From NCBI GenBank assembly GCA_035041965.1, contig JAPYMA010000200.1, positions 49,883 through 113,882 on the forward strand: 64,000 bases of DNA, read 5' to 3'. The position numbers and the translations under genes were made by a program. Origin of the DNA: Anisakis pegreffii (taxonomy: Eukaryota; Nematoda; Chromadorea; Rhabditida; Anisakidae). Positions 27,043 to 38,947 of the stretch are shown here, in pieces. The notes below the pieces were generated by a model. That model was not told the DNA's origin. It ran no database searches and saw nothing but the letters and a program-made list of their open reading frames with translations. Position 1 is the stretch's first letter; every line of letters begins with the position of its first letter.

Positions 27043-29864
27043 GTTTGATGGAAGGAATGTTATAAGCGAATATGAATTGGAATTATAATGAAACGAGATA
27101 TTGGAAAATAGAGGTGAATGTATATGGATTATTGCTTCTCAATGAATTATATTGTAATTGCTGCGAGGAGTGCATAAAGCAGCGCTGAATGCATAAAAGA
27201 GCATTTATCAGGTGATTAGTTCCGTAATTGTCTCGTTTTGAAACTTTTTTTTGAAGTTTTAGTTGGATTCTATTTCTTTACAGCATATCTATTATGTATT
27301 GCTGAAGCTTGGAGCATTTGAAAGTTTAATAGCCGTGGGTGCAGCGTGAGCGGTGCAAGAACAACATCTAGTGTTCGTGGTGAGCGGCACTAGTCGGCCA
27401 GCAGCTTAGATCTGGATTGATCCGGATTTAAGGTGGTGATTGAGTGGCGTGATCTTGTTGGTGGCTTAAAAGCCGCTACTTTGCTAGAGATTAGATGCAG
27501 ACAAAAGTAAGTGCTGCTTAGCAAGACTATCTATCTATCTATCCATTTGTATGTGTTGTGTAAGTTTTATGCAAAATATTCCAGGTTGTGATCAGTGCCA
27601 TGGATTGCAGTGAACAGTGAACGTTGAAGTGAGAAGTTGATCTCTGAAATTGGACGAACGGACTGTTGTGGGTCGATTGAAGTGAATTTTGGAGTGTGCA
27701 TATATATGGCTGATGAAATGAGATGAGACTTGCAAACGAATGATAATGATGATGAAAGTGGAATATTGTGGAGGATGTAATGGTGATGATCAAGAATGCT
27801 ATGATCGTATGAATGCTGCTGCAGGTGGCTGCACACCTGCATACATAAGGCGACTTGAACAACAGCCGAACGTGATCTGTGGAGAGGTGAAAGCAGCAGC
27901 AGCAGCAGCAGCAGCAGCACAGCCACCATTTATGACTACAAGCAGCAGTAGTTTGTGCTGTTTTGAAATGATGCATTTGAAGGTTGGTTGGTGATCATTT
28001 GGTGATTGGTGATCACTGAATGAATCAGCTGACTGAAGTTTATTCTAGACTGCCGGAATGGTGGTAGCTTACGTAGAGCTGATGTTGCTGATATCGTTGC
28101 TGTCATCTCTGGCTGCGCAATGCGTTGTTCGTGGCTATTCACCGGCACTTCTACTTACCGTAATCGTTTCTGGCATACAAGCGTTGTGCTTATATTCACT
28201 CGTGATTGGTATTAAACGCGAACGTCTTGGTAAGGCAAATCAAATAGTGTATGCTTGAATTATAACAGTATAATTTGTATGTGGCACTTATTAATTAATT
28301 AATTAATTAATTAATTGATGTGCGTAAAAGTGAGATAGGTAGATTACAGCAATAGATCACGTCAGCACAGAGAATTAATTGTATTAATTGCACTGTATTA
28401 ACGATAACGTTTGCTTCACTATCTTAAATGTCTCAAATTTGAGATATATCCATCTCAAATTTTGCAGATTTTTTACTCCTTTCAATGGCTAGTATTGGAA
28501 TACGTTTACTATTAGCCGGTGTTTATTTAATTGCAGTGGTTATTGCGAATTATGTACAGCCGATTAGGAATGGTTTGTTATTACTTACTTATTTACTTAA
28601 TTACTTTGCAGCAATTTAACCCAATTTTAATCGTGATTGATTTTGATAGTTTTAGCAGCAGAAGTTTAGATTAGATACGTGGTGCATATTACTTGATTTG
28701 AACATGAGTGGATAGCCGAGCCGATAGCTTGATTTAGTTGATGAACGCTACTTTAACTTTATGTTTATCGAGAAGTTATAGTAAGTATATGTGTATAGAG
28801 CAAGCGAGTGATCGTGAGCGAATTAACTAATTGTGATGGAGTATTTGAATGTTTGAATTAACTAATTAACGAATTAGCTAATTAATTAATGAATTTGAAT
28901 GTTTTGTTTTAGTGACTGAATGAGTGAGTGTGTCATAAGAATTGTGCTCGTTGCTGGCCTAAGCTTTTTTTAATGGCGGTGGTGAGCATAGCATTTAGGT
29001 GCTGTCATGTTTAGTGGGTGCTGCGTTAATTTGCGTTCATTTAAGGTATAATTAATGGTGATAGCGAGTATGCTGACGACGATCACGATGGATCATCGTC
29101 TTTATTGATCAGTGATCTACACAGCAAGAATATTGTGATATTGTGCTCAACAGTGGCGGTTGTATTTGTGGTTGTTTATGGGTATTGCGAGTGGCTTATT
29201 TGGAGACTTTACTCGTATTTGGGTGCGACTGATGAGTGCATTCTGGTTGGGAGTGCTTCGAGTTGCATTATGGAGCAGCCGAAGAGCGATACAACGAACG
29301 GTTTAGTGGGCAAGAAGCGTTCGATGAGTGCTGCAGCAGCAGCAGCAGGAGGACATGTGACTAGTTGTCGTTGGTTGTGCTGGCATTGGTTTAGTGGACG
29401 TTCATCGTCGGTAAGTGCTGATAATAATGCTTGCAACGCAACTTACAAAGCAGTTGTTTCAGTGGAGACGAGAGTGCTGCGATCATGACGGGCATTTGGC
29501 TAATGCAAGGGATAGTTGTAGTAGTACGTTTTCGTTGTGGGCGATCGATAAAAATAATGGTTATCGTAATTGTAATAATAATAATAATAATATTCAATAT
29601 AAAACAACCACTATTACGCTTGATGATGAGGAGCAAAAACGAGTGGAAGTGCCGCAAGCATATTTAAAAGCAGCAGTAGAGCAAAGAGAATTCATCAGAA
29701 GAGCAGTGCTGAATAAAGAAGCAGTTGGAGATGGCCAAATGGCAGCAATGACCACGTCTACGATGATAACGACAGCGAGTTCGGCTCCGGCTCCGGAGTC
29801 GGTGCAGTCGTCTCCGGAGCGAAAATTGGAACGATCGTTAACGATTAAAATGGCTTCGGCTTAG
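22757..29864 (+). CDS. Unidentified four-transmembrane protein (5 exons, first exon missing)
   Basis: Exons 22757-22939, 28049-28229, 28468-28572, 29046-29410 and 29463-29864 join in one frame: phase 0 at GTGAGT, phase 1 at GTAAGG, phase 1 at GTTTGT, phase 0 at GTAAGT, stop TAG. Acceptors are TTTGTTTAG, TTTATTCTAG, ATTTTGCAG, TTCATTTAAG and GTTGTTTCAG. The protein has an N-terminal segment ending in RLASRRAGQ and four hydrophobic helices (MVVAYVELMLLISLLSSLAA; LLLTVIVSGIQALCLYSLVI; a third around LLLAGVYLIAVVIANYV; and IVILCSTVAVVFVVVYGYCE). An acidic loop (EYADDDHDG) precedes the fourth helix. The cytosolic tail of about 210 residues is rich in A/S/T, contains an NNNNNN run, and ends LTIKMASA. 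The topology suggests a small tetraspan membrane protein (MARVEL-like is possible), but I recognise no family. No ATG lies in the first exon, so an upstream exon ending in phase 0 is expected. An alternative start is the ATG at 28058, directly after a splice acceptor. The exon at 22757 is less certain than the others. Confidence 0.72.
22940..28048 (+). other. 5.1 kb intron of the four-TM gene
   Basis: Bounded by donor GTGAGTAC and acceptor TTTATTCTAG. It contains a 23-bp tandem repeat at 24537, GATT runs (25230, 27005), a GTAG run near 26505, and a CAG run at 27896-27918 that reads as poly-Ala on + and as poly-Leu or poly-Cys on -. A strong unused acceptor at 25689 is discussed under findings. 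If the 22757 exon is not part of the gene, this is the upstream flank. Confidence 0.5.
24537..24628. repeat. 23-bp tandem repeat, 4 copies
   Basis: AGAGCATAGGAACAGGACAG plus AAC and close variants, period 23, four copies, in the large intron. Confidence 0.85.
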
Positions 29865-30386
29865 ACATCAACCAAGGACTAAAACAGTCCGAATCGCCCG
29901 CCTTGAGTTGTTTTCAAAGTGCGCATATGCTCGATATTATGTAATGATTATAACAGATTATTATTAATTTTGCAATTCTTTCTTCTTCCCCAGTAATAGT
30001 ATATTCGCCGTATAGTAATTTTTTGTACAGAACTGTATAAATACTGTCATGCGAATAAATATTATTTATTTATTAATAAATATTAATGTATGCATAGATC
30101 TGAGAATATTTATTATTTATATTTGTGAGTATGTGGATGCGTAATGGAAAATAACATCATAATGACTGATATACAACTGATATGATTGGGAGGAGAGGAT
30201 GAACACTCGAAGTAGCCGTTAAGATGTGTGTTGGTTTTGAATTCGATGCGACAGCAGTTGATTAACGGATAGTGTTGTTTCAGTTACTGATAATTGATTA
30301 CGTGCTTATGGGTTACGGTAACGAGTGCTCGAGAGTTTGAGTGGTTTACGATGATGAGGAGGAGGAGTTGAGTACGAGATGCACGA
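29865..30386. other. Shared 3' region of convergent genes
   Basis: 522 bp between the stop codon of the four-TM gene (+) and that of cdo-1 (-). An AATAAA at about 30054 could serve the + gene. The nearby TTTATT words at 30064-30072 read AATAAA on the minus strand and could serve cdo-1, which would make the two 3' UTRs overlap. The sequence around 30050-30085 is close to palindromic and extremely AT-rich. Confidence 0.5.
30052..30090. terminator. Putative bidirectional poly(A) signal region
   Basis: GCGAATAAATATTATTTATT followed by TATTAATAAATATTAATG contains AATAAA on both strands within about 25 bp, in the gap between two convergent genes. Position and motif fit cleavage/polyadenylation signals. 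There is no transcript evidence. Confidence 0.45.
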
Positions 30387-31828
30387 TTAGATTTTCACAT
30401 GTTGAGGAGTTGAATTTGGGTTGTTGTTGTTTAGGACTGCGTTCACGGTTGGTTTACTTTTGCTGCTGTTCATCGTCATACTGATTTGACAACAGTCGCT
30501 TGGCTTGCGCTCCGACACAGCACACGTTGTCTCGTCATTGAGCGTGATCAATTTACCGTATTTGGTGTCGAATTTCATTCGGCATGTTGACATCCTACCA
30601 GTTTTCTGCAATTGATCACTGATAAAATTGATCACAATTGATTAATTGATCACTGATACGATTGATGATCAGTGAGGAAAATTTTGTTGTAAGGAGTGCG
30701 ATTAATGAAGAGTTGAAACAATAAGGATCAATTAGTGTATTGTGTTTATCATTTGAGTATTTGATTGAATATTATTGATGGTGATTTGATAGTGCTGGTA
30801 TTATTTTGAACAGTGCTGTCTGTTATTGTGGGTGTTTTCGTAAGATATACCTGGTCGAACGAATGACACTCTTGGAACGGTGGTATGTACAAGTGTAAGC
30901 TGACTGCGTTATCGACGTGACTTGGATTCTCCATGCGATGTAAGCCAAGTTCATCTGAAATGGATGGATGGATGTATGGATGAGTGGTCAGTTTGTGGAT
31001 GGCGTAAAAACACGCCAAATTATAGTGTAATAAGCCTACCGCAAATATAGGTGACATCGTTTTTTGAGCAAACATTTGAGGAGATTTGTTTTAGAGGTTG
31101 CTCTTGATTATTTGATGATGGCCATTCGAAACGCTGCTCCAATAAAGCACCGTCAAGCATTTTCACGAAACAGTGTGCATCAGTATGACTGTGAATACTG
31201 AAAGTTTTATTATTATGCTGAAATTTATTAGTATGAGTGTGAAATTAGAAAATTATTTATTATTAAATAGTGAATTATTTATTATTACTGAAATTATTAT
31301 TATATTATTATGTTGCAGTTGAAGTTTCATGCTGATTGTGTGTCTATGCTTGTGAGTTGAATGCTAATCCGTTGAAATACCTGCTGCCCATACCAGGACC
31401 CCAGCATAATATCATAAGATTGTATTTGCCATTGCCAACGTCCACCAAATTTCTGGTATATCTGCAAATGAAATTTGTAAACGGATATAAAAACGGCGAT
31501 TTTGCCGATTGATTGCTGTGTCCATACGTCTAATTAAATAAGGATAAGGATTAAGGATAAGGATTAATAAGGATTAAGTGAATAGCTAGTCTAGCTACAC
31601 GGATGACACGTTTCTGTTGAGCCATTTTAGCACATTTTTAGTAGCGATCGTGTCAATAAGCAGTAATGACAACACACTAACTACTACTAACGTGTTGTCG
31701 TTGAATTGTGCGAATTTGCTCCAGTCATCCGGATTACTTTTGTACGCTCTGAAGACGTCTTCAACCTCTTGCACATCGATCTGATCCTCTTGGAAGATGC
31801 GTCGAATTCGTTCGCAAAGTATCTCCAT
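30387..31828 (-). CDS. cdo-1: Cysteine dioxygenase type 1, complete (5 exons)
   Basis: Non-haem iron enzyme of the cytosol that oxidises L-cysteine to cysteine sulfinate, the first step of cysteine catabolism. Minus-strand exons 31692-31828, 31381-31461, 31040-31197, 30851-30954 and 30387-30605 join in phases 2, 2, 1 and 0, total 699 bp, 232 residues (the human enzyme has 200). Donors are GTTAGT, GTATTT, GTAGGC and GTATAT; acceptors are TTTGCAG, CTTTCAG, TTTCAG and AATTGCAG. Conserved blocks in order: [69 protein letters not shown]. Iron ligands His75, His77 and His131, the cross-linking pair Cys82 and Tyr148, and substrate-binding Arg49 are all present at family spacing. The residue between the first two ligands is Ser where human has Asp. 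The extra length is mainly a C-terminal tail with an NNNN run. The ATG at 31828 follows the acceptor GATTTGTTCAG closely, consistent with trans-splicing. Convergent with the four-TM gene. Confidence 0.95.
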
Positions 31829-32056
31829 TGCTCACCTGCCTGAACAAATCACTCACTCACTTTCAATGATAATATCGAATTTCATTTCCTAGATAATAAG
31901 AACGGCAATAATTGTTGTAAGTTGACCGCAACAAGGAACTAGTAATCGCTGAGGAACGTGATGTTAACGGCGTGGTTAGTTGACTGATTTGATTGTACAT
32001 CAATTAAACAACGTTATATCACGTTCTCATCTTCCTATAAACTGGTACTGACTACT

Positions 32057-32057
32057 G

Positions 32058-32110
<53 letters not shown>
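32057..32110. repeat. (AAT)n microsatellite
   Basis: About 17 uninterrupted units upstream of cdo-1. Confidence 0.9.
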
Positions 32111-32112
<2 letters not shown>

Positions 32113-33639
32113 TAATATCAATAGTATTAATTCATCAATGATTTCAATGAAATTAATGTTGATCTTTGAAGTTTTATTTAGAAGTGTGAACGATGCACAC
32201 ATGAAAAGAACTGATACTAGTTTTATTATACAACTTATTTAATAATATTAACAGTAATACTTATTACTATTATTATAATTTATTTATTATATAAAATACT
32301 ATTTATTATTATCAGTAATGGTATGATTACCGATAGATATAGTTGTTATTGTTCCACTGTAATACAAAAATATTGATGAGCACATTGCAATCGCACGTGT
32401 TTATATAGAGATACGCGCAGTGTTTGGCTGTTACATAAAGTGTAGTTGGTGATTATGGGATGAGTAATTAAATTAATTAGTTGATCAATCAATCAATTGA
32501 TTAATTAATTAGAGTCTTGTGCTGCTGAATTCGTCGAATCATTTCAATAATAACTTTATGATTATTGACGGTGTTTGATCTGTGTGGTATGTTTTTATTA
32601 TCGTTATTATTATTATTGTTGTTGCTGATAACCGTTTCTTGTATCGTTTAAAAGAATAATTGACGGTAGTTGTTTAATTGTTTGAATAATTAATTAATTA
32701 ATTAATTGAATAATTATTTGAACATGACAAAATGTGCTGATTATTATCGTTATTTGTGGTTGTATTGATGCTATATTGTATTGCAACAGTTCTATTGGAT
32801 CTGTAATGATTTTATTATTATCGGAGAGAAATTTGAAAAATATTCTATGGAGAATTTTAGAAAATTTTAGTTTACAACTCAGAATCTATCAATCAGAGCA
32901 GGAAGAATGTGGTATTGGTGATAAGGGAGCGACGGGTGGGCGAGCGTAAACCCGTACTGAGTTATTTGAATTGCTGCTGATCAAAATAAATCAATCAATC
33001 AATCAAGAAGATCAAAAGTGTGATCACATTGCAACGACGACGACGACAACGATTGTACTTTGAATTCGCTTCTTATTCCGCGAACAAATTGCTTGAACGT
33101 AAGAAATATTTATTTATATTATTTTCTGATTACTAACAGTATTGTTATCATTGAGAATAGTTTTAAGTAAGTAGCCAAATGATAACGGTGATAATCATGA
33201 TAAGAATGCTATGACTACTGATAGTGATATTGATAGTGATAATTTGATAATAGAGAGGAAAGTGTATCCACTCATAGCATTGTCAATTCTGTCATGTCAA
33301 TCAGAAATTTAAGTTATTTTGTTAGTTTTATTATGATTACCATAGAAATGGCGTGATATTAGAAGGAGAGACAGCAGACTGCGAAGATGGTTTTGAGTGG
33401 TTTGTTATACGTCCATCAATGGATGATAGATGAGAAGAGGATAATTTTGAAGGTGATCGAACGAATTTTTTCGAGATTTGAAGCGGCGGAAAAGACTGTT
33501 GGAATGATGGAATAAATGATGCAAAAAACAACAATAAATATTTTCACCGTAAAACACATCGTGATCTGGTGATGACGAACACGACGAGAAAGGTTGTTTT
33601 TGAAGTGTTTTTTGTTTTTAACGAAATGTAATTGTATTG

Positions 33640-33775
33640 CCTTATCATGCCTTATCATACGATTATATGACATATATCATACGAGTATATGACATATATC
33701 ATGTCATATATGTCATATATCATGTCATATATGTCATTTATTATGTCATGCCCATGCCATATATCATGCCTTATC
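33640..33775. repeat. CATATATGAC-type imperfect repeats
   Basis: Overlapping copies of CATATATCATGTCATATATG with minor changes, interspersed with CCTTATCATG. The words are largely self-complementary, so the region could extrude or fold as hairpins. Confidence 0.75.
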
Positions 33776-36700
33776 ATGTGTGCGTGCGTGCTTTAAGCGC
33801 AGAGAAAGTATATTTTGATTGTGTGAAATTGAAATTTAAGTGAAATGTTCGTAGTAGTGAAGGTCAGAAATAGATAGTCGGTTTTGAGTTGATTGAACGC
33901 GAGAACGCGAGTGTGTCGGTGCTGAGTGATTTGATTCTGTTCTGTTTCGTCGGTTATCATTTCTAATCATCGTTTTTAATCTGATAGCAGTGACGAGAAA
34001 CTGAGTATTTCCTATCTGTTGATATGAATGAGTTTAGTTATGAAAGTGCGCGCATTCGTGAATAATTTAGCAGTGCACACCTATACAAGGACTCTAGGAT
34101 GGATCAGAATGCTGCTGCTGCTGATCTTATACCGCTATGTATAGGTGTGGTTATGGTAATTTCTGGTAATATTTCTGGTAATTTCTGGTAAAATTTAAGT
34201 TCTGGTAATATTTTTGCACACGTTTATGCATATTTATGTGCTGCTGTTGCTGGATGCACCTGGTCGGTGGTTCGGTTCACGAACTTCACTTCACGTTATG
34301 AACAGCAACTGTTGCAGTGAAGAATTGCTGTGCTGGTTCGTGAAGCGAGATATCGAGATGATACGTACATTATTCTCATATCTGTCGTCTACCTACCAGC
34401 TAGTCAAATGTGCATCTTAATCAGATATACTGCTTATTCATCTGTTTATCATCCATTTATCTGGCCGCCGCCGCTGTTTGTGTGGCTTAGGCTTTTGTTT
34501 CTGTCGCTTCATCCATCCATCTATCCATCCATCCATCTGTCAATGAATGCATTCGGACTTCTTCATTAAAATCGCTATAATAATCCAGTTAACATTAGCA
34601 CCTGACGTTTTACTTTTTCTTAAGTTTAAACCAAACAAGCTCTTAAATTTATTCAGTTGTGATAATGATTGTGATAAGATAATGATTCAATGTGCAATGA
34701 CTGATGATTCATTCATATGAATCAATCCATCCAGTCCAAGAATGTGATGATCCGATTCAGGTTATCAGTGTACTACTGCTGTTGCTCGTACAGTTGATGC
34801 TGATGATGTTAGTCGTGTTTGTCTGTTGCAGCTGATGCTCTTATCAAACTCTTATCATATTATCAAGCAAATGATATTATCAGTGTGAATTTATCACATA
34901 TTATCCAATTTTATCGTATGTTCACATCATTCTTATCAAATCATTTTCACGCTCTTAGAGATAGTAGATGTATTCGTATTCAATGTGAGCAGTGCAGAGG
35001 AGTAGGTAACGACAGGCCGGCCAGGTGGCGGCAGCAGCACATATTTAGATGAAAACTCTATAGCAAATGGGTGAAGAATGATTTATTTACTTGCTTGCTT
35101 AACATTCAGTGCCCTCTAATTTAGTATTATTTTAAGTAAAATGGTTAGCCATAGAGGAGGGATTGGTCTGATGGTGGCAGCCAGTTTAGAGTGTTATGTT
35201 GTTGTTGTGATTATTGTTTGTTTATTATATATATATTTATTGTATATGTATTGGAATATTGATTTTGCTTGTTAACTACAGGTTTGGCTGCATTATTGAC
35301 TGTGCGTGCTTTGGTTTGCACATGTCTTTTAGACCTACTCTAAATTGTTCTTATCTGTATTAGATATGAGAATATTTAGATTATATTGTTTATTTTATCG
35401 TATTTATAGTATTATTTGAATATTATTTATTTAAAGTAAGTTTATTTAAATCATTTTATACTATATTATTAAAAAAACCTGAGTGAGGTTTTCATGGTGA
35501 TTCAGCTACTTATCACCCGCTTAACTACGGAGTCAGAGGTAGGGACTTGGACTGGCTATAGATATGGCCCATCCCACCTGATTGAAATTTTTTTTCAATT
35601 TATGCACCCCATTACCCCCCCTCCCCAATACATTGTTCAGACAATTACTACTTCATTTTCATGCTGTCTTATTTACTGTATATATAGTAAACAACGGCAG
35701 TCTGAATTAGAGCTGTGTGTGTGTGAAAGGCTAGCTATTAAGGTGGTGTATGCATAAGGTAATATGACAGGTAGAAGAAATGTAACGTGAGTGAGTACAA
35801 TTAACGTTGTTAGAATACAATAGAGTTAAGTTAAAATGGTGATATGAGTATAATAGTGTAATAATAGTAGTAGTATTGAGTTGGTTGCTTGCTTGGAATC
35901 TATCGATCTGTCATATAATATCATGATGAACGGACGATAGCGAACGGATGGATAGATGGATGGATTAGATCGTTGAATGTTCAGTAGATGATTTCTCGTT
36001 TATTAATATCTATCTATGTGCTTATCTCTCTTCTCTTATCGTTTTTCTTGTGTAATCATCCTATTACTCGTGCAATATCGATTAATCGGCTGGCTGGCTG
36101 GCTGTATTTTCTTTGACTAGCATAGAACAGAGATAGATGAGTTGGTGTAACTTCGATGAAGTACGTGTGCATGCGTGGATGGCTGGATGGCTGGCTGGAT
36201 GGCTGCAAATGAGCAGTGAGCAGTCAGATTTCATTTCATTTCGATTTACTTCCCAGATTTTTTTTTTGGTGTTATTGTTGCGCTGTGCTATATTGAGGAG
36301 TTTAAAGTGAGCGTATCCTTCCTTAAGTGTAATCCTTCCTTTAGAATAATGTTGCCTAGTCAGTCGGATAGGTGCCATTGTGCACACTCTGTTCAGGGAT
36401 TGTTGTCCTGTTGATCTGTTGATTTGTTGATTTGATCTGTTGAACAGGATGATCTGTTGATCATCCTTGATTGCATCTATCCGTCCGTGCATTCAATATT
36501 TTGATATACTAGCCTAGTCACTCACATATATCTCTTAAATGAAGCCTAGTTCGGTTATCGTCGTCGTCAATAGGTTTGATTCAAATTCAAGCGTACGTAC
36601 GCTTAATTGTCATTTGAAATTGTGAAATCATAAAAATATCTGTGAATACTTATGTTAGGTGTATGAGTGGATATATTTATGTACTCATTCGTGTTGTAGT

Positions 36701-37784
36701 AGTGAATAAGACGGCTTGATGATTTACGTGTAGATACATACATTAGATATTGTAAGTATATTTGTATGAAAGTATAAGTGAGCATTGGGTTTGATGCTTA
36801 GACTGGCAGTAGGCCGGCTGGTAACAAGCAGCAAAATTGAGTAAGCCATGCTAGCTGGCTGACTGGCTGGCTGGCTGGCGCGTGTCGATAGCCGGCTAGT
36901 AGAGCCAGCCGCCTATAGCAAGCAGTAGACAAGCAGGCAGGCAGGCACGCACTTTGCTATAATATTTGAGATGTGCTGCTGGCTGTCATTCTGTTCTTTC
37001 TCATTCTATTCATTCTCATCTGGAAAAAATTCTTGTCGTGTTTGATAACTTGCAATCACCGAATTGATTTCGATTCAGTACGTGAATGTGATTGATTCAG
37101 TTTGATATGATAATCGTTTGTGATAATTTATGTAACGCAATCAACAGTAGTGTGATTTATGTGAACCGTTGCGGATGTGAATGATTCCGAGTGATAATTT
37201 TTGTGAATAATGAATGCAGCAGCAGCAGCAGCAGCAGTATTCGCTGGCCACACGAAAAGATCTGGAGCTGAAATCTCTACGTGTGCTTAGACTAAAGCAG
37301 TTGATTCAACTCAGTAGTTGACTAGCAAGCAAGCATTGCATTTAGTGGTTGTGTTTGAACTTTAGAGCACAGCAACAATCACGACACGACCATAATAATA
37401 AGTGAGAGTGTACTTGGTTGTTTTGGTTCTTAAGAAGCGTCCTCGTAACCACTACATGTTAAGGAGATAAGACGGCAACCAGATGAAAGTTGTTGTATGT
37501 GTGTGTTTGGGTTTTTTTTAGCATTAAAAGTACCCATCATCGTACTATGCCGCCGAATCAATCGTATTATAATACGATTCAATTGCTGCTGCTACTGCTG
37601 CAGCAGCAGCAACAGCTATATTGTTAAGGCCGGCCGGCCGTTCAAGTGAATTGTGTAAAATTTCAATGTTCATATTCATAGATATATTATGCCTACGTCG
37701 TATAGTTATGTACTCGTTTCTAGATATGTAGAGTTTGCAGAATGCAGCAGCCGAATGACTCTAGTGTGACAACGCCACGAACGA

Positions 37785-37832
37785 CCGGCCGGCCGGCATG
37801 TAATCCCGGCCGGCATGTAATCCCGGCCGGCA
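37785..37832. repeat. GGCCGGCATGTAATCCC tandem repeat
   Basis: CCGGCCGGCATGTAATCC is repeated with period about 18 (two full copies plus a third start), in GC-rich sequence that contrasts with its surroundings. A related GGCCGGCCGGCC palindrome lies at 37629. Confidence 0.75.
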
Positions 37833-38925
37833 TCATTTTTCAGTCTCTCCCGGGATTTTGAGCGACTTTTGGATGTTAGATAAGAAATGAAAACGCCGAA
37901 CTAGCACTGTGCATTGATTGAACCATCTTTTCATTAGCACATGATAGTACACTGTCAATTTTGTACAGAATGGTGGCTTATTTTATGAAATGTTGTTGAA
38001 ATCGCAGGATTTTCTAAAAAATATATTAGGACGAGATAGGGAAGTCAGGACTGAGGGATGTTGGGACTGCGTGCAAACCCACCCACCCGAATTGTGCATC
38101 TATCTATGTATTATGGTGGTGGTTAATGTACGAGTAAGAATTTTTTAATATTGAATAGAACAAGTCAATAGAATGCATAATATTTTATAGATTCTCTTTT
38201 ATACATCCTATATGAGATAGATGCTGGATGCTTTATTCGATGTGCCGGCCGCCGGTCGGCGTTCGCTTGTTTGGGTTGTTTTTTTTTTTTTTTGGAGATA
38301 CCAATGGATATGCAGCAGAATGAAGGAAGGAAGTGTGTGTGTAGATTTGAATGTGAGTAGAGAAGTGGATAGGACAATAATTGTGTGTTGATCTATCGAT
38401 ATATGTTACGTAAATTTATGTGCGTGCTTGGCTTGCGATTTGGTGCGTGCGAATATTTGATTTTTTAGTTAGTTGAAATGAATAGTGTACGATGTAGTAA
38501 GTTATTTGTATTTGTATGTGGTGTTGGTTGTTGTATTGATTCGCTGGCGTTCATGCCATCACAGTTCTTACTTAATAGTACTTACTAGTAATTGAACACG
38601 ACGACGACAAGCAGAATAATAGACGGCAGACGGCTGGCTGGCTGGCTGGCTGCCTTGGTTCAATTTAAGTTATAGGTTGATTATATGTGTTAGTTTTCAG
38701 GTGAGTTAGTTGAGTTCAGTGCGAGTGTAGCATAACAATAATAATAATAATCACTGTCGTGTTGCGTTGTCGTAAGGTTTTTGCGTTATGAAGTTAATTA
38801 GTTGCTGTTTATCGAATTAGTGAATTGGTGGATTGATTGATTGATTGAAAGATTTGATTTAGATTGTTTAGATTTGATTTGGGTGGATGTTGTTGTTATT
38901 GTTATTGCGGTGCTGCGGCGTTTCC

Positions 38926-38947
38926 ACGTGATCCAGGTTATGCAAAA
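38926..38947 (+). promoter_or_regulatory. Putative trans-splice acceptor/5' UTR of ANKS1
   Basis: TTCCACGTGATCCAG followed by GTTATGCAAAAATGGG places an AG acceptor about a dozen bases before the chosen start codon. This is the usual distance for nematode spliced-leader addition. A normal cis-spliced 5' UTR exon is equally possible. Confidence 0.4.

Larger units (their letters stand above)
31829..38936. other. Non-coding stretch between cdo-1 and ANKS1
   Basis: No exon could be supported. It should hold the upstream region of the minus-strand cdo-1 (left) and of ANKS1 (right). Simple repeats: a long AAT run at 32057-32110, TTAA runs near 32690-32705, CATATATGAC-type repeats at 33640-33770, GGCT/GGAT tetramers at 36088-36102 and 36175-36205, a GCA run at 37217-37235, and GGCCGG repeats at 37629-37830. 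A strongly pyrimidine-rich tract ending in an AG lies at 35605-35640; no coding frame follows it clearly. Confidence 0.45.

Noticed and set aside
27539..27994. Overlapping frames on both strands with poly-Ala or poly-Leu/Cys
   Set aside because: Driven by a CAG repeat within an intron; no conserved motif and no phase match to neighbouring exons.
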